Part shown: positions 1-6,724 of the stretch, piece by piece
How positions within the stretch are numbered: position 1 is the stretch's first letter
Layout: each line of letters begins with the position of its first letter
Assembly (NCBI RefSeq): GCF_004521965.1
Contig: NZ_SDGK01000070.1
Coordinates: forward strand, 1 to 64,000
DNA length: 64,000 nt
Direction: 5' to 3'
Origin: Weissella cibaria
Lineage (GTDB): Bacteria; Bacillota; Bacilli; Lactobacillales; Lactobacillaceae
Position numbers and translations under genes: made by a program
Notes under the pieces: model-generated
What the model was told of the DNA's origin: nothing
The model's database searches: none
Seen by the model: only the letters and a program-made list of their open reading frames with translations

Positions 1-55
1 TAGCGCCGAAAGTAGTTGGAGGATCGCTTCCTGCGAGGATAGGACGTCGCGATGC
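1..55 (+). rRNA. 5S ribosomal RNA, 3' end (partial)
   Basis: The window opens inside a 5S rRNA: the bases from AGTAGTTGGAGGATCG through GCGAGGATAGGACGTCGC are the conserved 3' part of Lactobacillales 5S rRNA. The rest of the rRNA operon lies to the left of the window. Two tRNA genes follow at once, as is usual after 5S in these bacteria. The exact 3' end is uncertain by a few bases. Confidence 0.85.
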
Positions 56-62
56 ATATTAT

Positions 63-135
63 TCCGAATTAGCTCAGTTGGTAGAGCACACGACTGTTAA
101 TCGTGTTGTCGTCGGTTCGAGCCCGACATTCGGAG
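63..135 (+). tRNA. tRNA-Asn (GUU)
   Basis: A full cloverleaf is visible. The acceptor arm TCCGAAT pairs with ATTCGGA, the discriminator is G135, the D-loop is AGCTCAGTTGGTAGAGC and the T-loop is GGTTCGAGCC. The anticodon loop CTGTTAA gives GUU. CCA is not encoded. It sits between 5S rRNA and tRNA-Thr and is probably co-transcribed with the rRNA operon. Confidence 0.96.
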
Positions 136-139
136 TTAT

Positions 140-212
140 GCCGACTTAGCTCAGTTGGTAGAGCAACGGTATCGTAAACCGTAGGTCGAGGGTTCGAATC
201 CCCCAGTCGGCA
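140..212 (+). tRNA. tRNA-Thr (CGU)
   Basis: Cloverleaf with acceptor arm GCCGACT pairing with AGTCGGC, discriminator A212, T-loop GGTTCGAATC, and anticodon stem ACGGT/ACCGT around the loop ATCGTAA, so the anticodon is CGU. It follows tRNA-Asn by four bases and is followed directly by an intrinsic terminator that closes the rRNA/tRNA operon. Confidence 0.95.
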
Positions 213-218
213 TAGTGT

Positions 219-252
219 AAAGAGGTCATCCTATTAAAGGATGACCTCTTTT
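219..252 (+). terminator. rRNA/tRNA operon terminator
   Basis: A long perfect hairpin, AAAGAGGTCATCC with GGATGACCTCTTT around a 7-base loop, ends in a short T-run. It lies seven bases after tRNA-Thr. Confidence 0.9.
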
Positions 253-279
253 GTTATGATGAAAAAAGGGGCGGGTGAC

Positions 280-597
280 ATGGACGAAGCAGCAATGAAG
301 ATTCAAGAATTAACAGAAGCATTGGCGTCTGCAGAAACGGAAGTCGATAAGTGGCGGACAGGTGCAGAAATATATGAAGCACAAGTAGGTGACTTGCAAG
401 GCGCACTACAAGAGATGGCAGCGGAATTGGATCGCTTGGCACTTGAAAATCAGCAACTAAAGGGCCGATTAGGTGATGCACAAATCCCTCTCCCTCAACC
501 ACAAGCTAGTGCGCCTACTGATGAAGATGCCCAAATTATTCAAGTTGCCTTAATTAGCCGCATTAAAGAATTAGAACGTGCATTAGCACAACGATAA
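280..597 (+). CDS. Small predicted coiled-coil protein, unknown function
   Basis: A 105-residue, Glu/Gln/Ala/Leu-rich protein with heptad-like spacing across roughly residues 1-65, then a Pro/Gln-rich linker and a short C-terminal helix. No enzyme motif, signal peptide or membrane segment is visible. I take ATG at 280, preceded by a purine-rich AAAAAAGGGGCGGG, because upstream in-frame ATGs at 241 and 256 lie in or against the tRNA terminator. The family is not recognised. It stands alone between the tRNA genes and a convergent Fe-S type gene. The coiled-coil call rests on composition only. Confidence 0.6.
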   Translation: MDEAAMKIQELTEALASAETEVDKWRTGAEIYEAQVGDLQGALQEMAAELDRLALENQQLKGRLGDAQIPLPQPQASAPTDEDAQIIQVALISRIKELERALAQR

Positions 598-636
598 ATC
601 AGACTGGGAATGTCGGAGGTTTTAGACATCTGACGT

Positions 637-674
637 GACCAAGTCGCCCTTATCAGGTGCGTTCTTGGTCTTTA
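637..674 (+). terminator. Possible terminator after the coiled-coil gene
   Basis: GACCAAG pairs with CTTGGTC across a 20-base loop, followed by TTTAT. The stem is short and the loop large, so support is weak. Confidence 0.35.
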
Positions 675-726
675 TGCCTGGCTAAAGCCAGGGGTCTTAG
701 ACCAATAGCTGCTGTAATAAAAAACG

Positions 727-764
727 CAAAAACCCAGTTCAGATAGCTGTCTGACTGGGCTTTT
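727..764. terminator. Bidirectional terminator
   Basis: AACCCAGTTCAGA pairs with TCTGACTGGGCTT, with A-rich and T-rich flanks on both sides. It ends the minus-strand Fe-S type gene just beyond and can serve plus-strand readthrough as well. Confidence 0.8.
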
Positions 765-774
765 ATAGTTGAGA

Positions 775-1125
775 TTAAACTGTTTGTAGGTCACGCAGGC
801 CAACATTTGAATCGAGTGTGCCTGAAGGACCTGATAGACTGTAACGTAGGTACTTATCAACTGACAACGTCATATCTGAATCCATTTGAGATGCTGTGTA
901 ACCTTTAATGTAAACAGGGCCAAGCGTACTATCAATTGTTTTATCAAACTCGTCAGTAAGTTGATCGCTTTCGCAAAGGATGATGTTAAAGGCCACATCC
1001 AAAGTACACATTCCTGCGTCTGAAAATGGGCCGACGCCATCATCGAAATCCAAAACAATTTTGGTCTGAGGTGTCAGACGTTGCGTCAGCTTTGCTTTTG
1101 CAGCATCGGAAATTGTTAAAAACAT
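775..1125 (-). CDS. HesB/IscA-like (iron-sulfur cluster biosynthesis family) protein
   Basis: A 116-residue protein resembling the short Firmicute proteins of the Fe-S_biosyn fold: an N-terminal helix with the lead-in SDAAKAKL, then a beta-rich body with VLDFDDGVGPFSD and later GPVYIKGY. The conserved cysteine triad of true A-type Fe-S carriers is not evident (only two scattered Cys), so carrier function is uncertain. ATG at 1125 is chosen because AGGAGG lies eight bases upstream; the longer frame to 1152 would bury that site. It is a single gene with its own terminator. The family assignment is by general resemblance. Confidence 0.65.
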   Translation of the reverse strand: MFLTISDAAKAKLTQRLTPQTKIVLDFDDGVGPFSDAGMCTLDVAFNIILCESDQLTDEFDKTIDSTLGPVYIKGYTASQMDSDMTLSVDKYLRYSLSGPSGTLDSNVGLRDLQTV

Positions 1126-1288
1126 AATCACTACCTCCTGTATAGCCTCCATTGTACCATAGTATATCGTAGATGAAACAACAGGCCCAAAATTTTTACG
1201 TTAAAAAAGCGTTTCGTTTGTCCAATATCAAGGATACTGGTAAAGTATAGATATAGTTATGAGCACAACAAAACAGGAGGATATAAAG

Positions 1289-1540
1289 ATGCATTTAATT
1301 TGGACTTTAATTATTGGTGCAGTGATTGGTGCGATTGCCGGGGCGATTACTAGCCGAGGCACATCAATGGGTTGGATAGCAAATATTGTTGCTGGTTTGA
1401 TTGGTTCTTGGCTGGGTGAGATGGTACTTGGATCATGGGGACCTTCACTGGCCGGTATGGCATTGTTCCCATCAATTATTGGTGCAATCGTTGTTGTCTT
1501 AGTGGTATCTTGGTTGTTGACTAAGATGGGTAATGACTAA
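1289..1540 (+). CDS. GlsB/YeaQ/YmgE family small membrane protein
   Basis: An 83-residue, very hydrophobic, Gly-rich protein with three predicted membrane helices, the typical layout of the transglycosylase-associated/YeaQ/YmgE family. Members accompany general or envelope stress responses, but their molecular role is not established. The start at ATG 1289 follows AGGAGG by a good spacing; the upstream ATG at 1259 has no ribosome site. It is a single-gene unit closed by a strong terminator. Confidence 0.8.
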   Translation: MHLIWTLIIGAVIGAIAGAITSRGTSMGWIANIVAGLIGSWLGEMVLGSWGPSLAGMALFPSIIGAIVVVLVVSWLLTKMGND

Positions 1541-1558
1541 TAAGTACATGTTTATTGA

Positions 1559-1590
1559 GCGTTCCACTGTAATGAGTGGGACGCTTTTTA
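1559..1590 (+). terminator. Terminator of the YeaQ-like gene
   Basis: GCGTTCCACT pairs with AGTGGGACGC, followed by TTTTTA. Confidence 0.9.
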
Positions 1591-1715
1591 TTGGTGTTGA
1601 CATTCAGATACAGGGGCTCTACGATTAGTTGTCTGGAATTGTGGTTCTTCGCAAAAACGTCATGATTAAATGCTAAAATGTAAGTATAATTCATGGCGAT
1701 TAAGGGGAGAATACG

Positions 1716-2423
1716 ATGGGATTTACGACTTTGAATAATGGCGTTAAAATTCCGATGGTTGAATTTGGCATAGATGCGGCCAATGCCGCACTAACTTATA
1801 ACGAAGTAATGGCGGCGGCAACAGAAACGGGTTATCGAATGTTTGACACAGCGGCGATGTATGGCAACCAAGATGAGCTTGGGGATTACCTAGTAAACTA
1901 GGGACTTGAGCGGTCAAATTACTTCTTAACGAGTAAGGTTGCACAGCTGGAGCAGGAGTATGAAAATACCCTCCAAGCCTATAAGCGAACAACGGCAGCG
2001 CTACAAACAGATTATCTAGACTTGTACCTGGTCTACTGGCCAAAATTCGACCCTTTTCTTGAAACGTGGCGTGCATTAAAGCACCTGTACAAAGAAGGGC
2101 ATGTTCGGGTCATTGGTGTCTCAAATTTTGAGGCGCACCCATACTTCAATCAACATGTATTACATAATTACTTAACGGAACTTGGCATTCAACACCAATC
2201 CTGGAGTCCATTGGGCCGCGGTGCTGTGTTACAGGATGAAACGTTGCAGGGCATTGCTACGCGATATGGTGTGAGCGTCGCACAAGTTATTCTACGTTGG
2301 CATATCCAACATGACGTGGCGGTCATTCCAAAGTCGGGTAATCCGGCCCGCATTGATGCCTTACAACGTGGTGAGCGTATCATGGGTGCACAAGATCAAA
2401 ACTATACGGAAGATTTGTGGTAA
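1716..2423 (+). pseudogene. Aldo/keto reductase, disrupted (stop codon and internal deletions)
   Basis: The reading frame starts well (AAGGGGAG before ATG 1716) and shows aldo/keto reductase landmarks: GYRMFDTAAMYGNQ near residue 40, DLYLVYWP, RVIGVSNFE, SWSPLGRG and VIPKSGNPARI. It is broken by an in-frame TAG at 1899-1901. Compared with the usual ~280-residue enzymes it also lacks about 20-25 residues after SNFE (the NQIEL region) and about 20 after PARI, both removed in frame. Cofactor-binding and barrel strands are therefore missing, and restart from ATG 2022 would not give a working enzyme. A second, intact family member is at 49889. Confidence 0.85.
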
Positions 2424-2429
2424 TAAACA

Positions 2430-3089
2430 ATGGTAAAACAAGGGAGTTTCGCGAGTGTTAGCTCAGTGAAGCAATTACGGCAATTTAAACAACGTACGAA
2501 GTTGGCCGAGAGCCAGGCGATTCAACCTGAACAGATTAAAGAGTTCTTGGTTGTACGCTACCATTTAACGCAGAAAGCGCGACTCGCCTCGGTTACCAAG
2601 GAGACGATGCAACGCTTTTTGATGGCGTGGTTAGATAATGCTACGGCGCAAACTTGGGCGTTGACAACCATTACGCAACAAACATTGGGCCAGATTGCCA
2701 CGCAAGTACCCTGGCAATTCTACGCCTTGGTGAATAGCGAATGGCGCCGGTTCCAAAAGTTTTTGCAAAAAGAAGTACCAGCAATGCTATTGGCGACACG
2801 TCGGTTGGTAACAGCTGAAGCTGAAACAATTACTGAGTTGGTGGCGCAACAATTGGCCTTAAATTGGTTCTTAACAATGTTTGCGACAATGCCGGACCGA
2901 TTAGCTGCGGTTACTGAACAACAGGTGGCTGATTTACAACAATCATTGTTGACGGATGACCAAATTAATTGGCAAAATGTTGCAACGGTTTATTCGACGG
3001 CGCCATTCGTTATGCCGACAGATGCCGATGAAGGCACAGTGGCGTGGTTACAGACACTGACTGATTTAACCGCTGATCAATTAAAGTAA
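2430..3089 (+). CDS. Hypothetical protein, mostly helical
   Basis: A 219-residue soluble protein without signal peptide or membrane segments, rich in Gln, Ala, Thr and Leu and predicted to be largely helical. No family is recognised. It starts six bases after the stop of the dead aldo/keto reductase, so it may have been the second gene of that unit. No clear ribosome site precedes ATG 2430, so translational coupling or weak expression is possible. A strong bidirectional terminator follows directly. Confidence 0.65.
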   Translation: MVKQGSFASVSSVKQLRQFKQRTKLAESQAIQPEQIKEFLVVRYHLTQKARLASVTKETMQRFLMAWLDNATAQTWALTTITQQTLGQIATQVPWQFYALVNSEWRRFQKFLQKEVPAMLLATRRLVTAEAETITELVAQQLALNWFLTMFATMPDRLAAVTEQQVADLQQSLLTDDQINWQNVATVYSTAPFVMPTDADEGTVAWLQTLTDLTADQLK

Positions 3090-3091
3090 TC

Positions 3092-3132
3092 AAAAATCCC
3101 GTTTGAATCATTTGGTTCAAACGGGATTTTTA
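3092..3132. terminator. Bidirectional terminator between convergent genes
   Basis: AAAAATCCCGTTTGAA pairs with TTCAAACGGGATTTTT around a short loop. It serves both the hypothetical gene and the RpiR-type gene. Confidence 0.93.
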
Positions 3133-3133
3133 A

Positions 3134-3976
3134 TTACTCGCGGGTACCTTCAATGGCCGTACGCATGTGATCAACCACTTGTTGCGTTTTGTCGCCAAGT
3201 TGGACACCAACTAGGGTGAAGAGACTATCCATGATGGTGATTTGGGCGATCAATGAGGACATTGATTCGCTTCGAATGTTAACTTCTTCTGCAGCACTTG
3301 CCAGTACCAAATCAGCCAGCTTTGCCAGTTCTGATTGCGGATAGGCGGTGATGGCAATAATTTTAACGCCATTGGTGTGCAGTTGACGCGCAATGGTTAA
3401 CGTATCGTGATTGCGCCCTGAGTGAGAAACCACGATGGCTACGTCAGTCGTGCGCATACGGACGGCTTGCATGAGCTGCACGTCGTAGTCAGGGTGCTGT
3501 TCAACGTCTAATGGGGTACGGAGCAACTTGTGGTACCCATTCAATGCCACAATAGATGACCCCCCAATACCAAATAGGCCGACCCGGCGGGCTTCAACTA
3601 ACCACTTAGTTGCAGTTGTCCAGTCGGCTGTTTTAATCATGTTGACCGTTGATTCGAGGGCGTTGGTTGCGCCACTGAAGACCTTCTTGACGATTTCACT
3701 AGTATCATCTTCTTCATCGATTTCACCAAAGAAAGTATCATCTGATTGGGTCACAACAGCTAAGCTTAGTGAAAATTCACGGAATGAGCTAAAGCCGACT
3801 CGTTTTACAAATCGAGAAATGGTTGCCGTTGAGAGACCGACTGCATTTGCCAGGCCCTGAATAGTTAAAGAACGAATTTCTTCTGGGTTTGCTAAGATAA
3901 AAGTTGCGACTTTTTCGTCGGAACCAGAAAGTTGTTCACGCATTGAACGAATGCGTGTAAAGCCGGATTGCGCCAT
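3134..3976 (-). CDS. MurR/RpiR-family transcriptional regulator
   Basis: A 280-residue protein with an N-terminal RpiR-type helix-turn-helix (about residues 1-77; SLTIQGLANAVGLSTATISRFVKRVGF) and a C-terminal SIS sugar-phosphate-binding domain (about 120-260, with GIGGSSIVA and VVSHSGRNHDT). RpiR regulators sense phosphosugars. It is divergent from gnd, with about 210 bases between them, which suggests control of gnd or the pentose/gluconate branch by a phosphosugar; this is inference from position. The start at 3976 fits the HTH boundary. Confidence 0.88.
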   Translation of the reverse strand: MAQSGFTRIRSMREQLSGSDEKVATFILANPEEIRSLTIQGLANAVGLSTATISRFVKRVGFSSFREFSLSLAVVTQSDDTFFGEIDEEDDTSEIVKKVFSGATNALESTVNMIKTADWTTATKWLVEARRVGLFGIGGSSIVALNGYHKLLRTPLDVEQHPDYDVQLMQAVRMRTTDVAIVVSHSGRNHDTLTIARQLHTNGVKIIAITAYPQSELAKLADLVLASAAEEVNIRSESMSSLIAQITIMDSLFTLVGVQLGDKTQQVVDHMRTAIEGTRE

Positions 3977-4110
3977 TTTATTTCCCTTTTAAATATATTA
4001 ATCATGTATTTACCTTGTTATAGGTATACTTTTCCATCGTTTAATAGTTTTTAGTGCGTTCTAATATTTCTGACTAAAAACCCTATGAAAACATTTTACA
4101 ACAAAAAGGG

Positions 4111-4140
4111 TTGCAAAGTGAAAAACTTTTGCATTATAAT
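4111..4140 (+). promoter_or_regulatory. gnd promoter
   Basis: TTGCAA at 4111-4116 and TATAAT at 4135-4140 are separated by 18 bases, about 45 bases before the gnd start. The near-consensus -10 agrees with strong expression. Confidence 0.75.
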
Positions 4141-4185
4141 AATGACTGTAGAAAAAACAAGCACAAGAAAAAAGAGGTAACTCAA

Positions 4186-5094
4186 ATGAAGTTCGCTATG
4201 ATCGGCCTTGGTAAGATGGGTTTGAACTTGGTAAAGAACGCCGTTGATAACGGTCACGAAGTTGTTGCATTCGACTTGAACGCAGACTTCGTTAAGGAAG
4301 CAGCTGATTACTCAGATAAGGTGTCTGCAGCATCAGACTTGGACGACATGTTGGCACAAGTGCCATCACCAAAGGTTGTTTGGGTAATGGTTCCAGCCGG
4401 TGCTCCAACGAACTCAACTATCGACACGTTGATCGAGAAGATGGTTGAAGGCGACATCATCATCGATGGTGGTAACTCAAACTACAAGGATAACTTGGAG
4501 CAAAACAAGCGCACGACTGCTGCTGGTATCAAGTTCTTCGACGCTGGTACTTCAGGCGGAATGTCTGGTGCACGTAACGGGGGAAACTTCATGATCGGTG
4601 GAGACGACGCTGAAGCTTGGAAGACAATCGAGCCTTTGTTCAAGTCAATCGCCTTGGAAGACGGTTACCTATACACTGGTCGTTTGGGTTCAGGTCACTA
4701 CTTGAAGATGGTTCACAACGGAATCGAATACGGTATGATGCAAGCCATCGCCGAAGGTTTCGAAGTTTTGGAAGCATCACAATACGACTACGACTACGAA
4801 GCAGTTGCTAAGTTGTGGAACCATGGTTCAGTTGTTCGTTCATGGTTGATGGAATTGGCCGAAGAGCAATTTGCTAAGGATCCTAAGTTGGATGCCATCT
4901 CAGGTCGTATGCACTCATCTGGTGAAGGTAAGTGGACGATCGAAGAGTCATTGGACTTGGAAGTTCCAGCACCAGTTATCGCATTGTCATTGATGATGCG
5001 TTACCGTTCACTACAAGAAGACACGTTTACTGGTAAGGTTGTTTCAGCTTTGCGTAACGGCTTCGGTGGACACGCTATGGACGCTGCTAAGTAA
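4186..5094 (+). CDS. gnd: 6-phosphogluconate dehydrogenase, short form (decarboxylating)
   Basis: Oxidises 6-phosphogluconate to ribulose-5-phosphate and CO2, a central step of the phosphoketolase route in heterofermentative lactic acid bacteria. The 302-residue product is the short type (the long form is ~470). Visible are the N-terminal Rossmann motif GLGKMG, the family block GTSGGMSGARNGGNFMIGG around residue 120, and KMVHNGIEYGMMQ with the catalytic Lys. ATG 4186 is chosen because GAGGTAA precedes it and the Rossmann strand starts at once; the open frame back to 4111 overlaps the promoter. Codon choice is strongly biased (AAC, GAC, CGT, TCA), a sign of high expression. Confidence 0.95.
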   Translation: MKFAMIGLGKMGLNLVKNAVDNGHEVVAFDLNADFVKEAADYSDKVSAASDLDDMLAQVPSPKVVWVMVPAGAPTNSTIDTLIEKMVEGDIIIDGGNSNYKDNLEQNKRTTAAGIKFFDAGTSGGMSGARNGGNFMIGGDDAEAWKTIEPLFKSIALEDGYLYTGRLGSGHYLKMVHNGIEYGMMQAIAEGFEVLEASQYDYDYEAVAKLWNHGSVVRSWLMELAEEQFAKDPKLDAISGRMHSSGEGKWTIEESLDLEVPAPVIALSLMMRYRSLQEDTFTGKVVSALRNGFGGHAMDAAK

Positions 5095-5139
5095 TTTTAG
5101 TCAAAACAGTCGTGTGATGTGCGACGTTAAGTTTACTAA

Positions 5140-5408
5140 AGTTACGATGTAGAAGATCCACGAAATATGAGATCTAAAACACACGGAGTGACTAAGGAAC
5201 TCGCTGTTGGTTGCCCTATCGACCTTTGGCGCTGCGTACTTGCCATTGGGGGGCACCCATGGCAGGAAACGTAGTTCATTCGTTTCACGAATAACTCTGT
5301 GTTTCCAATGCTTAAGTTGTGAGATTCTTGAGTATTGAGGCCATCCATTTCGATGGATGGCGAGATTGTGAGAGATACACTCGACAGATTTCTGTCGGGT
5401 GTTTTTTA
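5140..5408 (+). ncRNA. Candidate structured RNA between gnd and the FGGY-like gene
   Basis: This 270-base stretch lacks a credible ORF but can fold into a rod: AAACACA (5177-5183) with TGTGTTT (5298-5304), GAGT with ACTC just inside, GAACT (5197-5201) with AGTTC (5273-5277), and a terminal hairpin around 5242-5263. A perfect UUCG-capped stem (5341-5360) and a terminator (5377-5408) follow. The shape with internal bubbles is reminiscent of 6S RNA, but I cannot match a sequence signature, so the class is open. Both ends are approximate. Confidence 0.4.
5377..5408 (+). terminator. Terminator of the candidate RNA
   Basis: ACACTCGACAG pairs with CTGTCGGGTGT over the loop ATTT, followed by a run of Ts. 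Confidence 0.88.
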
Positions 5409-5454
5409 TTGAGTAGGGTATAATAGACGTATTAACTTTGAGGATTGAGATACC

Positions 5455-6162
5455 ATGAAATATACTTTGACACTTGATTTGGCGGCTGCAAATATCGTGG
5501 CGGTTTTAACGGATGAAAATGACAATCAAACAACAACGCGCCACGCCTACGCGGGGGTTGAATTTCCATCGGATCCGGTCTTACCAGATAACATTGTGAC
5601 GACCTTAATCGCCACGTTAACGACGATTAACAATGGCCTACCTGGCGATGCAGATATTTTGACTGAAGTTCACTTTATTTCAGGCGTTGCTAACGGTTGG
5701 ATTGCATTGGACGAAGATTTCAATGCGTTAACTGAAGTGATTTCAGGTGGTGATAACCGAGCTGCTAAGTATGTCGATGCGTTGATGATTAACGGCATCG
5801 GTGGCCAATTACAACGTAAAACCGGATTGCCTATGACACCGACTGAGCCTCTTGCGTTGACGTTGTGGTTGAAGAATGAAGATCAGGAGGCTTATGCAGA
5901 CGCTGCCCATTATATGGGGGTCCAGGAGTTTATCGTGAACCGCTTGTTTGGTTTGAATGAAGTCGATGAGGCGCATGCTGCGCGGACTGGTTTCTACAAC
6001 GCAGCACATCAAGATTGGGATATCCAAGCGTTAGCTGTGACCGGTTTAGTAGCTGGGCAATTGCCAACGTTGACGACCGTTGATACGATTGCAACGCCAT
6101 TATTGGCAGCGATGGCTGCGCAAACTGGTTTGACTGATGCAACCACCTTTTACCGCCGTTAA
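5455..6162 (+). CDS. FGGY sugar-kinase N-terminal-domain-like protein, half length
   Basis: The 235 residues match only the N-terminal half of FGGY kinases (gluconokinase/xylulokinase type, normally ~500). The C-terminal ATPase domain is absent. The start resembles the family's first strand, but the usual DxGTTxxK phosphate loop reads LDLAAANIVAVL. The block before the family's domain boundary is recognisable (VDEAHAARTGFYNAAHQDWD), including the Asp in the catalytic position. It lies downstream of gnd, where a gluconokinase would make sense. I infer a degraded or repurposed gluconokinase relative without kinase activity. A TATAAT at 5419-5424 and GAGG before ATG suggest it is expressed. Confidence 0.6.
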   Translation: MKYTLTLDLAAANIVAVLTDENDNQTTTRHAYAGVEFPSDPVLPDNIVTTLIATLTTINNGLPGDADILTEVHFISGVANGWIALDEDFNALTEVISGGDNRAAKYVDALMINGIGGQLQRKTGLPMTPTEPLALTLWLKNEDQEAYADAAHYMGVQEFIVNRLFGLNEVDEAHAARTGFYNAAHQDWDIQALAVTGLVAGQLPTLTTVDTIATPLLAAMAAQTGLTDATTFYRR

Positions 6163-6185
6163 TCGCATTATGCTATAATAAGTGT

Positions 6186-6467
6186 GTTACCGGGGATGCA
6201 GTTAGCCAGGGAAGTGATGAGCCTAGGGCTGCCGCTTAGCGGAGGGTGCGATGCCCTGCTGTCCGGTGACGGTTTCACGTGGGAGGTGAAGGACCCGCGT
6301 GGAATCGGAGGAAAAGCGCTTCGAGGCTTGGACACCTTGAAGTATGGGGATTGTTAACGGGGTGGTGCCTGTTAACATGATACGGTGAAGACGTCGAAAC
6401 GGTCGTGGTGGGCTGTTTCGACACAAAGGGAGACCTGCACTCATTTAGTGAGAGAGGTCTCTTTTTT
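6186..6467 (+). ncRNA. Candidate large structured non-coding RNA (~280 nt)
   Basis: A TATAAT at 6174-6179 is followed by about 280 bases without a plausible ORF and then a strong terminator. Several helices are visible. GTTACCGGG (6186-6194) pairs with TCCGGTGAC (6262-6270), continued by GCAG (6198-6201) with CTGC (6256-6259). GTTAAC at 6353 and 6371, and GTCGAAAC (6393-6400) with GTTTCGAC (6415-6422), form later hairpins. I looked for RNase P, tmRNA, SRP RNA and T-box signatures and found none. The region is more G-rich than its AT-rich surroundings. The class is unknown. Confidence 0.55.
6430..6467 (+). terminator. Terminator of the large candidate RNA
   Basis: GAGACCT pairs with AGGTCTC around an inner TCA/TGA hairpin, followed by six Ts. 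Confidence 0.9.
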
Positions 6468-6724
6468 GTCCGCATTTTTCGACATATATCATTTATAATT
6501 AACATATTTCTAATATATATTGTTAAAAGTGTGATTTGTTTTGTATGAAAACTCTTCCAATTCCCGTGTTGAGGTGTTTCAAAATATACAAAATTAATAC
6601 ATTAATCAAGTTTTTAGACAGAATTTTCTCATAATAAACTGACAAACTCAAGGTAAGTGAATGTAGTACTTCAAATATGAAACACACAAGATGGATTGAG
6701 AAAATACTTAATAGGATTTATGAC

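Noticed and set aside
4111-4185. N-terminal extension of the 6-phosphogluconate dehydrogenase
   Set aside because: The extension covers the -35/-10 promoter and is Lys/Asn-rich; the Rossmann motif begins right after ATG 4186, which has a ribosome site.
6186-6467. RNase P RNA, tmRNA or SRP RNA
   Set aside because: The invariant GAGGAAAGTCC of RNase P is absent (only GGAGGAAAAGC is seen), there is no tmRNA tag frame or tRNA-like end, and no GGTCAGGTCCGGAAGGAAGC-type SRP core.
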